24,162 nt of DNA, from assembly GCA_030829765.1 (NCBI GenBank), contig JAUROO010000127.1, positions 1 through 24,162 of the forward strand, in the 5' to 3' direction. Position numbers and translations under genes: made by a program. The stretch comes from Miltoncostaeales bacterium. GTDB taxonomy: Bacteria > Actinomycetota > Thermoleophilia > Miltoncostaeales > Miltoncostaeaceae. This document shows, in pieces, positions 7,642 through 15,576 of this stretch. Numbering within the stretch: position 1 is the stretch's first letter; every line of letters starts with the position of its first letter. The notes beneath the pieces were generated by a model, which was given only the letters and a program-made list of their open reading frames with translations, made no database searches and was not told the origin of the DNA.

Positions 7642-9057
7642 CTAGGCGCCCGCGAGGGCGGCGTCGAACGTTCGGACGTCCACAAGGTGGCCCGTGATGG
7701 CCGCGGCGGCGGCCATGGCGGGACTCACCAGATGGGTGCGGCCGCCCTTGCCCTGGCGGCCCTCGAAGTTGCGGTTGCTGGTGGATGCAGCGCGCTCGCC
7801 CGGCTGCAGGATGTCCGGGTTCATCCCCAGGCACATCGAGCATCCGGCGTCACGCCACTCGAAGCCCGCGCCACGGAAGACCTCGTCCAGCCCCTCGTCC
7901 TCGGCCTGCGCCTTCACGGCCATCGAGCCCGGCACCACCATGGCGCGCAGGCCGTCCTTCACCGACTGGCCGCGCACGACGTCGGCTGCCGCCCGCAGGT
8001 CCTCGATGCGCCCGTTGGTGCACGAGCCCAGGAACACGGTGTCGATGGCGATGTCCTCCATGGCCTCCCCGCCATGCAGGCCCATGTACTCCAGCGCGCG
8101 GCGCACGGCCTCCTGATCGGTGGGGTCGTCGTACTGCTCAGGCGTCGGCACGCGGCCGGTGATGGGCGCAACCATTCCGGGGGTCGTGCCCCAGGTCACC
8201 TGCGGAGCCAGCGACGGGACGTCCACGTCCATCTCGCGGTCGAACTGCGCGTCGGGGTCCGACGGCAGCGTGCGCCAGCCCTCCACGGCCTGCGCGAAGT
8301 CGCGCGGCGCGGCCATGCGTCCCTCGACGTAGGCGAACGTGGCGTCATCCGGCGCCACCATGCCCGCGCGCGCACCGCCCTCGATCGACATGTTGCAGAC
8401 GGTCATGCGGCCCTCCATGGTGAGCCCGCGGATCGCCTCGCCCGCGTACTCCACCACGTGGCCCTGGGCCCCCGAGACCCCCATCTGGCCGATGGCGCCG
8501 AGGATCAGGTCCTTCGCCACCACGCCGCGGGGCATGGCGCCCTCGAAGTTGATGCGCATGGTGCGGGGCATGCCCTGCGGCAGCGTCTGGGTGGCGAGCA
8601 CGTGCTCCACCTCGCTCGTGCCGATCCCGAACGCCAGGGCGCCGAAGGCGCCGTGGGTGGACGTGTGGCTGTCGCCGCACACGATGGTCATGCCGGGCTG
8701 GGTGAACCCCAGTTCAGGGCCGATCACGTGAACGATCCCCTGGCGGAGGCTCGTGAGCGAGAAGAGCGGGATGCCGAACTCGGCCGCGTTGCGCTCCAGG
8801 GCCTCCACCTGCAGGCGGGAGAGATCGTCCTCGATCCCACGCTCACGGCCGATGGTGGGCACGTTGTGATCCACCGTCGCCAGCGTGCGGTCCGGGCGCC
8901 GCACCGGACGCCCGGCCATCCGCAGCCCATCGAAGGCCTGGGGCGAGGTCACCTCATGCACCAGGTGCAGGTCGATGTACAGAATCGCCGGGCCCTCGGG
9001 GCCCTCGGGCGCAACCTCGTGCAGATCCCACACCTTCCGGAACAGGGTCTTCCCCAC
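7642..9057 (-). CDS. leuC: 3-isopropylmalate dehydratase large subunit
   Basis: LeuC is the aconitase-family [4Fe-4S] subunit of isopropylmalate isomerase. The 471-residue product has the three cluster cysteines: C346 in VFLGSCTNGR and C406/C409 in DAGCSMCLGMNPD. Also visible are KTLFRKVWDLH at the N-terminus, TVDHNVPT (61-68), VCGDSHTSTHGAFGALAFGIGTSEVEH and SNRNFEGRQGKGGRTHL near the C-terminus. The GTG at 9057 is chosen because GGAGGAG (9064-9070) lies 6 nt upstream and it matches the usual N-terminus (GKTL) and length; the longer frame runs into leuA. The gap to leuA is 31 nt and to leuD 14 nt. As CimA is also encoded here, this enzyme probably serves both the leucine and the citramalate-isoleucine route. 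Confidence 0.97.
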   Translation of the reverse strand: MGKTLFRKVWDLHEVAPEGPEGPAILYIDLHLVHEVTSPQAFDGLRMAGRPVRRPDRTLATVDHNVPTIGRERGIEDDLSRLQVEALERNAAEFGIPLFSLTSLRQGIVHVIGPELGFTQPGMTIVCGDSHTSTHGAFGALAFGIGTSEVEHVLATQTLPQGMPRTMRINFEGAMPRGVVAKDLILGAIGQMGVSGAQGHVVEYAGEAIRGLTMEGRMTVCNMSIEGGARAGMVAPDDATFAYVEGRMAAPRDFAQAVEGWRTLPSDPDAQFDREMDVDVPSLAPQVTWGTTPGMVAPITGRVPTPEQYDDPTDQEAVRRALEYMGLHGGEAMEDIAIDTVFLGSCTNGRIEDLRAAADVVRGQSVKDGLRAMVVPGSMAVKAQAEDEGLDEVFRGAGFEWRDAGCSMCLGMNPDILQPGERAASTSNRNFEGRQGKGGRTHLVSPAMAAAAAITGHLVDVRTFDAALAGA

Positions 9058-9088
9058 GTGAAGCTCCTCCGTCGTCGTCGGCCGGCGG

Positions 9089-10663
<1,575 letters not shown>

Positions 10664-10700
10664 GGGGGCTTCCTCCTGGCTCGTGTGGACTGATCCGTTT

Positions 10701-10717
10701 GCCGGGCGCATCCCGGC
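10701..10717 (-). promoter_or_regulatory. Second leader hairpin upstream of leuA
   Basis: GCCGGG (10712-10717) and CCCGGC (10701-10706) form a perfect 6-bp stem with a 5-nt loop, between the leader stop codon and the leuA ribosome site. No T-run follows, so it is not a classical terminator. It may act as a spacer or alternative stem within the proposed SD-sequestering structure. Confidence 0.45.
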
Positions 10718-10732
10718 GTGGGTGTCGGTTCG

Positions 10733-10750
10733 CTCCCCCTAGCGGGGGAG
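10733..10750 (-). promoter_or_regulatory. Attenuator-type hairpin at the leader peptide stop codon
   Basis: CTCCCCC (10744-10750) and GGGGGAG (10733-10739) are perfect inverted copies around a four-base loop GCTA. The 5' arm contains the last Leu codon of the leader and the TAG stop begins in the loop, so a ribosome pausing on the Leu codons or terminating there must open the stem. This arrangement is typical of amino-acid attenuators. The freed GGGGG arm could also pair with CCCCC directly before the leuA GTG (10664-10668). Confidence 0.6.
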
Positions 10751-10813
10751 GAGCAGAAGGGCGCCCAGGGTGCCGCGACCGGCCAGGAGGTTCGTGTTCG
10801 CGGTGGCGCTCAT
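10739..10813 (-). CDS. leuL: Leucine-rich leader peptide of leuA
   Basis: This is a 24-codon reading frame from ATG (10811-10813) to TAG (10739-10741), ending 75 nt before the leuA GTG. Seven of its 24 residues are leucine: L9-L10, L16 and a run L19-L22 encoded CTT CTG CTC CTC, followed by Pro-Arg and the stop. Such peptides regulate by ribosome pausing when charged Leu-tRNA is scarce; the product itself is not expected to have a function. The stop lies in the loop of a GC hairpin, and the codons for L9-L10 lie in the exact complement of the leuA ribosome site. A TACGCT -10 box ends 8 nt before the ATG and there is no ribosome site, so the leader is probably translated leaderless. The combination of Leu run, hairpin position and the gene downstream makes chance unlikely. 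Confidence 0.85.
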   Translation of the reverse strand: MSATANTNLLAGRGTLGALLLLPR

Positions 10814-10821
10814 CGCCGGGC

Positions 10822-10851
10822 AGCGTAGCGCACGGCCCGCGGGGGTGCCAT
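10822..10851 (-). promoter_or_regulatory. Promoter of leuL-leuA-leuC-leuD
   Basis: The -10 is TACGCT (10822-10827). A partial -35, ATGGCA (10846-10851), lies 18 nt upstream and matches TTGACA at four of six bases. Transcription would begin at or just before the leader ATG (10813), giving a leaderless leader peptide. The -35 lies inside the near arm of the 146-bp palindrome, so that element may shape or regulate this promoter. Confidence 0.5.
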
Positions 10852-10980
10852 CAGCCCCCGCGAAAAAGCGCGAGAGGCGGATGGCGCCGGTGTATCGATT
10901 GGCGAGTTGTCGCCAACCGATACACCGGGGCCAGCCGCACTGCTGTGATTATCGCCGGGGTTGATGGCACCCCCGCGGGC
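10835..10980. repeat. 146-bp single-centre quasi-palindrome between serA and leuL
   Basis: Outer arms 10835-10858 and 10957-10980 pair over 24 bp with one mismatch, 19 of them perfect (GCCCGCGGGGGTGCCATCA). Inner arms 10882-10905 and 10910-10933 pair over 24 bp with two mismatches around the loop GTTG. Both pairs have exactly the same centre (10907.5), and short blocks between them (10860-10863 and 10877-10880) also pair in register. The whole is one long hairpin with a central internal loop and no length change between halves. It starts 7 nt after the serA stop. It could be a serA terminator or mRNA-end structure, a MITE- or REP-like insertion, or a paired operator. No target-site duplication was seen. 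Confidence 0.85.
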
Positions 10981-10987
10981 TACTCGC

Positions 10988-12568
10988 TCAGATGTCGAGA
11001 TCGACGAACCACACGTCCGCGTCGCACCCCTTGGCGATCGCGGCCTGGGTGGCGGGCGGCACCGGGGAGTCCACGGTCACGCCCATGGTGGCCTGCCCCT
11101 CGGAGGAGCGACCGACGGCCATGGAGGCGATGTTGATGCCCTCGTCGGCCATGACCGACCCGAGGGTGCCGATCTTCCCCGGGACGTCCGCATAGCGGAG
11201 GATGCCCACGTGCCGGTCGAGCTCGAGCTCGATGGACTGGCCGAGAACCTCCACCAGGCGCGGGCGCGAGGTGCTGCCCACCGTGGTGCCGGCAACCGAG
11301 ACGTCGCCGATGCTCACCTTCAACCGACTGGTGTAATCGCGAGAGGCGGAGGTGGTGGAGTCGCTCCACTCGATGCCGCGCTCGCGTGCACGGTCGGCGG
11401 CATTCACCATGTTCACGGTCTCCACCGTGTGGCCGGACAGCGCGCCCGCGAGGACGGCCGTGACGAGCAGCCGGGTGTCGTGCTCGGCGATCTCGCCCTC
11501 GCAGGAGACCTCGATGGAGTCCTCGATGCCCCCGGCGATGCCTGCGGCAAGGCGCCCGAGGTGGCCGGCCAGCGGCAGGAAGGGGCCGACGGTGGCCATG
11601 GTCTCGGCGGAAACCACGGGGATGTTCACCGCGCTGGTGACCACCCCGCCGGTGAGGGCGGCGGCAACCTGCTCGGCGCACGCCACGCCGGCCCGCTCCT
11701 GCGCCTCGCCCGTCGACGCACCCAGGTGCGGGGTGACGATGATGCCCGGCACCCCGAAGTACGGGCTCTCGGTGGCCGGCTCCTCACGGAACACATCTAT
11801 GGCGGCGCCGGCCACCTTGCCGCTGGCAATCGCATCCACGAGGTCCTGCTCGACGATGAGGTCGCCGCGGGCGTCGTTCACGATGCGCACGCCGTCGCGC
11901 ATCTTCGCGAACGCGCCGGCGTCCATGAAGCCCCGGGTCTCCGGGGTGGATGCCAGGTGCAAGGTGATGAAATCGGCCTCGCCGTAGAGCTGGTCGAGGT
12001 CATCCATCTTCTCGACGCCCATCTCGCGGTACCGCACGTCCGCGACGAAGGGGTCGTACGCGACAACCCGCATCCCAAGGCCCATCGCGCGCTCGGCCAC
12101 CAACTGGCCGATGTTCCCGAACCCGACCACGCCCAGGGTCTTGCCCGTCACCTCGATGCCGCCGAAGCGCGAGCGCTCCCACCGTCCATCCACGAGGGCC
12201 ATGTGTGCCTGCGGGATGTTGCGGGCCTGGGCGAGGAGCAGCGCCACGGCGTGCTCGGCAGCCGAGACGGCATTCGAGCCGGCCGCGTTCACCACGACGA
12301 TGCCCCGCTCGGTGGCGGCCTCGACGTCCACGTTGTCGACGCCCGTGCCCGCGCGGCCCACCACGCGCAGGGCCGGCGCCGCGCTGATGAGCGCGGCGCT
12401 CACCTTGGTGGCGCTGCGCACCACCAGGGCGTCGTAGGGTGCGATGCGCTCGGCCAGTTCATCGGCCGACCACTCCAGCTCGACGTCGACATCACCCACG
12501 GAGCGGAGCACCTCAATGCCCCCCTCCGCGATCTTCTCGGTGACGAGGATCCGCGGACGGTCACTCAT
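10988..12568 (-). CDS. serA: D-3-phosphoglycerate dehydrogenase
   Basis: SerA oxidises 3-phosphoglycerate to 3-phosphohydroxypyruvate with NAD, the first step of serine synthesis. The 526-residue product is the long form. A substrate-binding half contains RSATKV and GRAGTGVDNVD. The Rossmann domain follows with GFGNIG at 149-154, then NDARGD with catalytic R234, E263, and H281 in PHLGAST. An intervening ASB domain runs from about residue 320 to 445, and a C-terminal ACT domain (about 450-526, ILRYADVPGKIG) binds serine in relatives. NDARGD replaces the commoner NTARGG. The ATG at 12568 has GGGAG 9 nt upstream. It is 24 nt downstream of ilvC, so ilvN-ilvC-serA look co-transcribed. The stop is followed almost at once by a long palindrome that may end the transcript. 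Confidence 0.96.
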   Translation of the reverse strand: MSDRPRILVTEKIAEGGIEVLRSVGDVDVELEWSADELAERIAPYDALVVRSATKVSAALISAAPALRVVGRAGTGVDNVDVEAATERGIVVVNAAGSNAVSAAEHAVALLLAQARNIPQAHMALVDGRWERSRFGGIEVTGKTLGVVGFGNIGQLVAERAMGLGMRVVAYDPFVADVRYREMGVEKMDDLDQLYGEADFITLHLASTPETRGFMDAGAFAKMRDGVRIVNDARGDLIVEQDLVDAIASGKVAGAAIDVFREEPATESPYFGVPGIIVTPHLGASTGEAQERAGVACAEQVAAALTGGVVTSAVNIPVVSAETMATVGPFLPLAGHLGRLAAGIAGGIEDSIEVSCEGEIAEHDTRLLVTAVLAGALSGHTVETVNMVNAADRARERGIEWSDSTTSASRDYTSRLKVSIGDVSVAGTTVGSTSRPRLVEVLGQSIELELDRHVGILRYADVPGKIGTLGSVMADEGINIASMAVGRSSEGQATMGVTVDSPVPPATQAAIAKGCDADVWFVDLDI

Positions 12569-12592
12569 ATGGGCGTGCTCCCGGGGTCGCGC

Positions 12593-13600
12593 TCAGAACT
12601 CGGTGTCGATCCAGTCCATCATCCCGCGGAGCTTCTTGCCGGTCACCTCGATGGGGTGCCCGGCCTGCGCCTCCGCGGTGGCGTTGAAGTTCGGGAGGCC
12701 CGCCTTGTATTCGGCGATCCACTCCTCGGCGAACTCGCCGCTCTGGATCTCGGACAGGATCTTGCGCATCTCGGCGCGGGTGTCGTCGGTGATGATGCGC
12801 TTGCCGCGCGTCAGGTCGCCGTACTCGGCCGTGTTGGAGATGGAGTACCGCATCCCCGCGATGCCCTTCTCGTACATGAGGTCCACGATCAACTTGACCT
12901 CGTGCAGGCACTCGAAGTACGCCAGTTCGGGCGGGTAGCCGGCCTCAGTGAGGGTGTCGAACCCGGCGCGCACCAGCTCCGTGAGGCCGCCGCACAGCAC
13001 GACCTGCTCGCCGAACAGGTCCGACTCGCACTCATCGCGGAAGGTCGTGGGGATGACGCCCGCGCGGGTGCACCCGATGCCCTTGGCGTACGCGCGGGCG
13101 AGCGCGTCGGCGTTCCCGGTGGCATCCATCTCCACGGCCATGAGGCCGGGGACGCCCTTGCCCTCGGTGTACTGGCGGCGCACCAGGTGGCCCGGCCCCT
13201 TGGGAGCGACCATTGCGACGTCCACGCCCTCGGGCGGGGTGATCTGCTTGAAGTGGATGGCGAACCCGTGGGCAAAGAGCAGCATGTTGCCCGGCTCGAG
13301 ACCCGGCGCGACATCGGCGGCGTAGACGTCGCCCATGATCTCGTCGGGCACGAGGATCATGACCATGTCGGCCCGGCGGGTGGCCTCCAGCGGCGTGAGC
13401 ACCTCTAGGCCATCTGCGGCGGCCTTGGCGGCCGACTGCGAATCCGGCCGGAGCCCGACGACCACGTCCACGCCCGAGTCCTTCAGGTTCAGGGCGTGCG
13501 CATGCCCCTGGCTGCCGTATCCGATGACGGCAACGGTCTTGCCGTCCAGCTGGCCGAGGTCGGCATCCGCGTCGTAGATCATCTTCAGCTCGTCGCTCAT
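12593..13600 (-). CDS. ilvC: Ketol-acid reductoisomerase, class I
   Basis: IlvC isomerises and reduces acetolactate or acetohydroxybutyrate to the dihydroxy acids of valine/leucine and isoleucine synthesis. The 335-residue class I enzyme has the Rossmann motif VIGYGSQGHAHALNL (25-39) and FAHGFAIHF (109-117). The Mg-binding residues are D194 and E198 in ESDLFGEQ, and E230 and E234 in YFECLHEVK. The cofactor loop reads GLRPDSQSAAKA (49-60), with R51, S54 and S56 in the usual 2'-phosphate positions but D53 where glycine is common. The ATG at 13600 is preceded only by a weak purine stretch and follows ilvN after 15 nt. It lies between ilvN and serA in one operon. Confidence 0.97.
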   Translation of the reverse strand: MSDELKMIYDADADLGQLDGKTVAVIGYGSQGHAHALNLKDSGVDVVVGLRPDSQSAAKAAADGLEVLTPLEATRRADMVMILVPDEIMGDVYAADVAPGLEPGNMLLFAHGFAIHFKQITPPEGVDVAMVAPKGPGHLVRRQYTEGKGVPGLMAVEMDATGNADALARAYAKGIGCTRAGVIPTTFRDECESDLFGEQVVLCGGLTELVRAGFDTLTEAGYPPELAYFECLHEVKLIVDLMYEKGIAGMRYSISNTAEYGDLTRGKRIITDDTRAEMRKILSEIQSGEFAEEWIAEYKAGLPNFNATAEAQAGHPIEVTGKKLRGMMDWIDTEF

Positions 13601-13615
13601 GTGGTCTTTCTTCGC

Positions 13616-14104
13616 CTAGGTCGTCTTACCGCCGCGGCCCAGGGCCACGACGCCGGTGCGGACCATCTCGACCAGCCCGTTGCCACGGAGCAGCTCCTCG
13701 AGGTTCTCGAGCTCCGCTGTCGTGCCGGTGGCCTGGATGATCATGGACTCGCTCGTCACATCGACGATCTCGCCCTTGAAGATGTCCACCAGCGCAAGGA
13801 CCTCGGCGCGCGGGGCTTCGGCGGTGGACACCTTGAACAGCCCGAGCTCGCGGGCGACCATGTTGTCGGGATCGAGGTCCCGCACCTTGATCACATTGAT
13901 CAGCTTGTCCAGCTGCTTGGTGATCTGCTCCACCGGGAAACGCGAGGCGTCCACGGTGATGGTCATGCGCGAGCGATGCTCGTCCTCGGTGGGACTCACC
14001 GCGAGCGAATCGATGTTGTAGCCGCGTCGCGTGAACATGCCGGCGACGCGCGAAAGCACGCCCGGCTTGTTCTCCACGAGGACGGAGAGGGTGTGCTGGG
14101 TCAC
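13616..14104 (-). CDS. ilvN: Acetolactate synthase small (regulatory) subunit
   Basis: IlvN activates the catalytic subunit IlvB and gives it valine feedback inhibition. The 162-residue product has an N-terminal ACT domain (about 4-75) starting TLSVLVENKPGVLSRVAGMF, with the effector-site N-x-P-G-V-L pattern. A C-terminal ALS small-subunit domain follows (about 80-158). The length is normal. The GTG at 14104 begins the family's conserved N-terminus. It has no ribosome site but has TATGCT ending 8 nt before it, so it may be leaderless. The usual partner ilvB is absent: gatB lies 26 nt upstream and ilvC 15 nt downstream. ilvB must be elsewhere in the genome. The gene is intact and shows no sign of decay. 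Confidence 0.96.
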   Translation of the reverse strand: MTQHTLSVLVENKPGVLSRVAGMFTRRGYNIDSLAVSPTEDEHRSRMTITVDASRFPVEQITKQLDKLINVIKVRDLDPDNMVARELGLFKVSTAEAPRAEVLALVDIFKGEIVDVTSESMIIQATGTTAELENLEELLRGNGLVEMVRTGVVALGRGGKTT

Positions 14105-14112
14105 GGCGCGGG

Positions 14113-14118
14113 AGCATA
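14113..14118 (-). promoter_or_regulatory. Leaderless-type -10 box for ilvN-ilvC-serA
   Basis: TATGCT on the minus strand fits TANNNT and is followed by 8 nt and the ilvN GTG. It lies in the 26-nt gap after gatB. No clear -35 is visible. Together with the missing ribosome site it suggests that ilvN can be transcribed separately from the gat genes and read from its first base. Confidence 0.45.
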
Positions 14119-14130
14119 CCCCACGCGCAA

Positions 14131-15576
14131 CTAGTCGCCCCGGACGGCCTCGCGCACAAGTCGCTGCACCGACTGCGGGTCCGCGCGCCCACCGGTGCCC
14201 TTCATCGCCTGGCCGACGAAGAAGCCGATCACCTTGTCCTTGCCATCACGCAGTTGCTGCGCCTGATCGGGGTTCGCCGCGATGATCTCGGCGACGATGG
14301 CCGCGAGGTCGCCCTCATCCATCGCGCCAAGACCCTTCGACTCCACCACGTCTGCGGGGTCGCCCCCTGAGGCGATGACCTCGGCCAGCACCTCTTTCGC
14401 CGCGGGCACCGTGACCGTGCCGGCATCCAGCAGGCCCACGAGCGCGGCGACGTGCGCCGGGGTGACCTTCGACTGCCACGGCTCGACGCCCACCTCGCGC
14501 AGCTGCGCGCGCAGCTCGCCCCGGATCCAGTTCGCGCAGGCCTTGGGGTCGGCCAGCGCCGCGGCCTCCATGAAGTACGCCACGAGCTCCGGCCTCTCGG
14601 TGAGGACCTCCGCGTCCTCGGCCGACAGCCCCATCTCCCCCACCATCCGCATGCGCAGCGGCAAGGGCAACTCGGGCAGCCCGGCGCGCAACTCCTCGAC
14701 CCACGCCGGGTCGGGCGCGATCGGCACGAGGTCGGGCTCGGGGAAGTACCGGTAGTCGTGCGACTCCTCCTTCGAGCGCAGCGACGTGATGTGCCCCGTG
14801 TCGGGTTCGTAATGCACCGTCTCCTGCGATACCCGGCCGCCCGCGGCGACGATCTCCTCCTGGCGCGCGATCTCGGCCTCGATGCCCCGTTCGAGGAACC
14901 GGAAGGAGTTCATGTTCTTGAGCTCGGTCTTCGTGCCCAGCTCCTGGGAGCCCACCGGCCGGATCGACACATTGGCGTCGGCGCGCATCGAGCCCTCCTC
15001 CATCGAGCAGTCGCTGACACCGAGGAAGAGCAACGTCTGGCGCAACTGGCGCAGGAAGAGCGCGACGTCCGACGGCGAGCGGAGGTCCGGCTCGGTGACG
15101 ATCTCCACGAGCGGCGTTCCGCCACGGTTGAAGTCCACCACCGACTCCGCCGCGCCCGCGCGGCGCCCGCCGGCGTGTGTGAGCTTGGCCGCGTCCTCCT
15201 CCAGGTGTGCACGGGTGATGCCGACAACCAGTTCCGAGCCGTCCTCGCGCAGCGCACGGAACTCTCCCCGGCCGCAGATGGGAATGTCGAACTGGCTGAT
15301 CTGGTAGGCCTTCGGCAGGTCGGGGTAGAAGTAGTTCTTGCGGTGGAAGATCGAGCGGGGGGCGATCTCGCACCCGAGGGCGAGGCCGATCAGCAGCGCA
15401 CGGCGCACGGCCTCCTCGTTGACCACGGGCAGCACGCCGGGGTGCGCCAGGCATACCGGGCAGGTGTGGGTGTTGGGTGGGTCACCGAACGACAGCTCGC
15501 ATCCGCAGAACATCTTCGTGCGCGTGGAGAGCTGCACGTGGATCTCCACGCCGATGACGGGCTCATGCGCGCTCAT
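14131..15576 (-). CDS. gatB: Asp-tRNA(Asn)/Glu-tRNA(Gln) amidotransferase subunit B
   Basis: GatB binds misacylated Glu-tRNA(Gln) or Asp-tRNA(Asn) and activates the acyl group for amidation within the GatCAB complex. The 481-residue product has the N-terminal VIGVEIHVQL block and paired cysteines C24, C26, C39 and C42 that suit the zinc site. HRKNYFYPDLPKAYQ (78-92) is the family signature. DFNRGGTPLVEIVTEPD and EDGSMRADANVS-like segments follow, and a C-terminal YqeY-type tRNA-binding domain occupies about the last 150 residues. The ATG at 15576 overlaps the gatA stop (ATGA); the longer frame upstream is a shadow of gatA. It is the third gene of gatC-gatA-gatB, so the complex is complete. 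The presence of GatCAB implies that Gln-tRNA, Asn-tRNA or both are made by transamidation. Confidence 0.97.
   Translation of the reverse strand: MSAHEPVIGVEIHVQLSTRTKMFCGCELSFGDPPNTHTCPVCLAHPGVLPVVNEEAVRRALLIGLALGCEIAPRSIFHRKNYFYPDLPKAYQISQFDIPICGRGEFRALREDGSELVVGITRAHLEEDAAKLTHAGGRRAGAAESVVDFNRGGTPLVEIVTEPDLRSPSDVALFLRQLRQTLLFLGVSDCSMEEGSMRADANVSIRPVGSQELGTKTELKNMNSFRFLERGIEAEIARQEEIVAAGGRVSQETVHYEPDTGHITSLRSKEESHDYRYFPEPDLVPIAPDPAWVEELRAGLPELPLPLRMRMVGEMGLSAEDAEVLTERPELVAYFMEAAALADPKACANWIRGELRAQLREVGVEPWQSKVTPAHVAALVGLLDAGTVTVPAAKEVLAEVIASGGDPADVVESKGLGAMDEGDLAAIVAEIIAANPDQAQQLRDGKDKVIGFFVGQAMKGTGGRADPQSVQRLVREAVRGD

Larger units (their letters stand above)
10672..10790 (-). promoter_or_regulatory. 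leuA SD/anti-SD pair spanning the leader (proposed translational attenuator)
   Basis: On the minus-strand RNA the leuA ribosome site reads GCCAGGAGG (10672-10680). Its exact reverse complement CCUCCUGGC (10782-10790) lies inside the leader peptide gene and contains its first two Leu codons (CTC CTG, codons 9-10). Pairing would close a stem around two internal hairpins and hide the leuA start. A ribosome paused at codons 9-10 for lack of Leu-tRNA would cover the anti-SD and leave the SD free. The complementarity is seen directly; the mechanism is inference. Confidence 0.6.

Noticed and set aside
10835..10980. An insertion sequence or CRISPR repeat explanation for the long palindrome
   Set aside because: There is no transposase, no repeated unit-spacer pattern and no visible target-site duplication. 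Only a small non-autonomous element remains possible.
10664..10987. A T-box riboswitch controlling leuA
   Set aside because: No T-box consensus or specifier-type long stem ending in the conserved T-box sequence was found. The leader peptide explains the leucine link better.
10961..13408. An 815-codon open frame on the plus strand opposite serA and ilvC
   Set aside because: It is rich in His, Arg, Ala and Gly with no recognisable domain and lies wholly opposite two clear genes. It is a high-GC antisense shadow.
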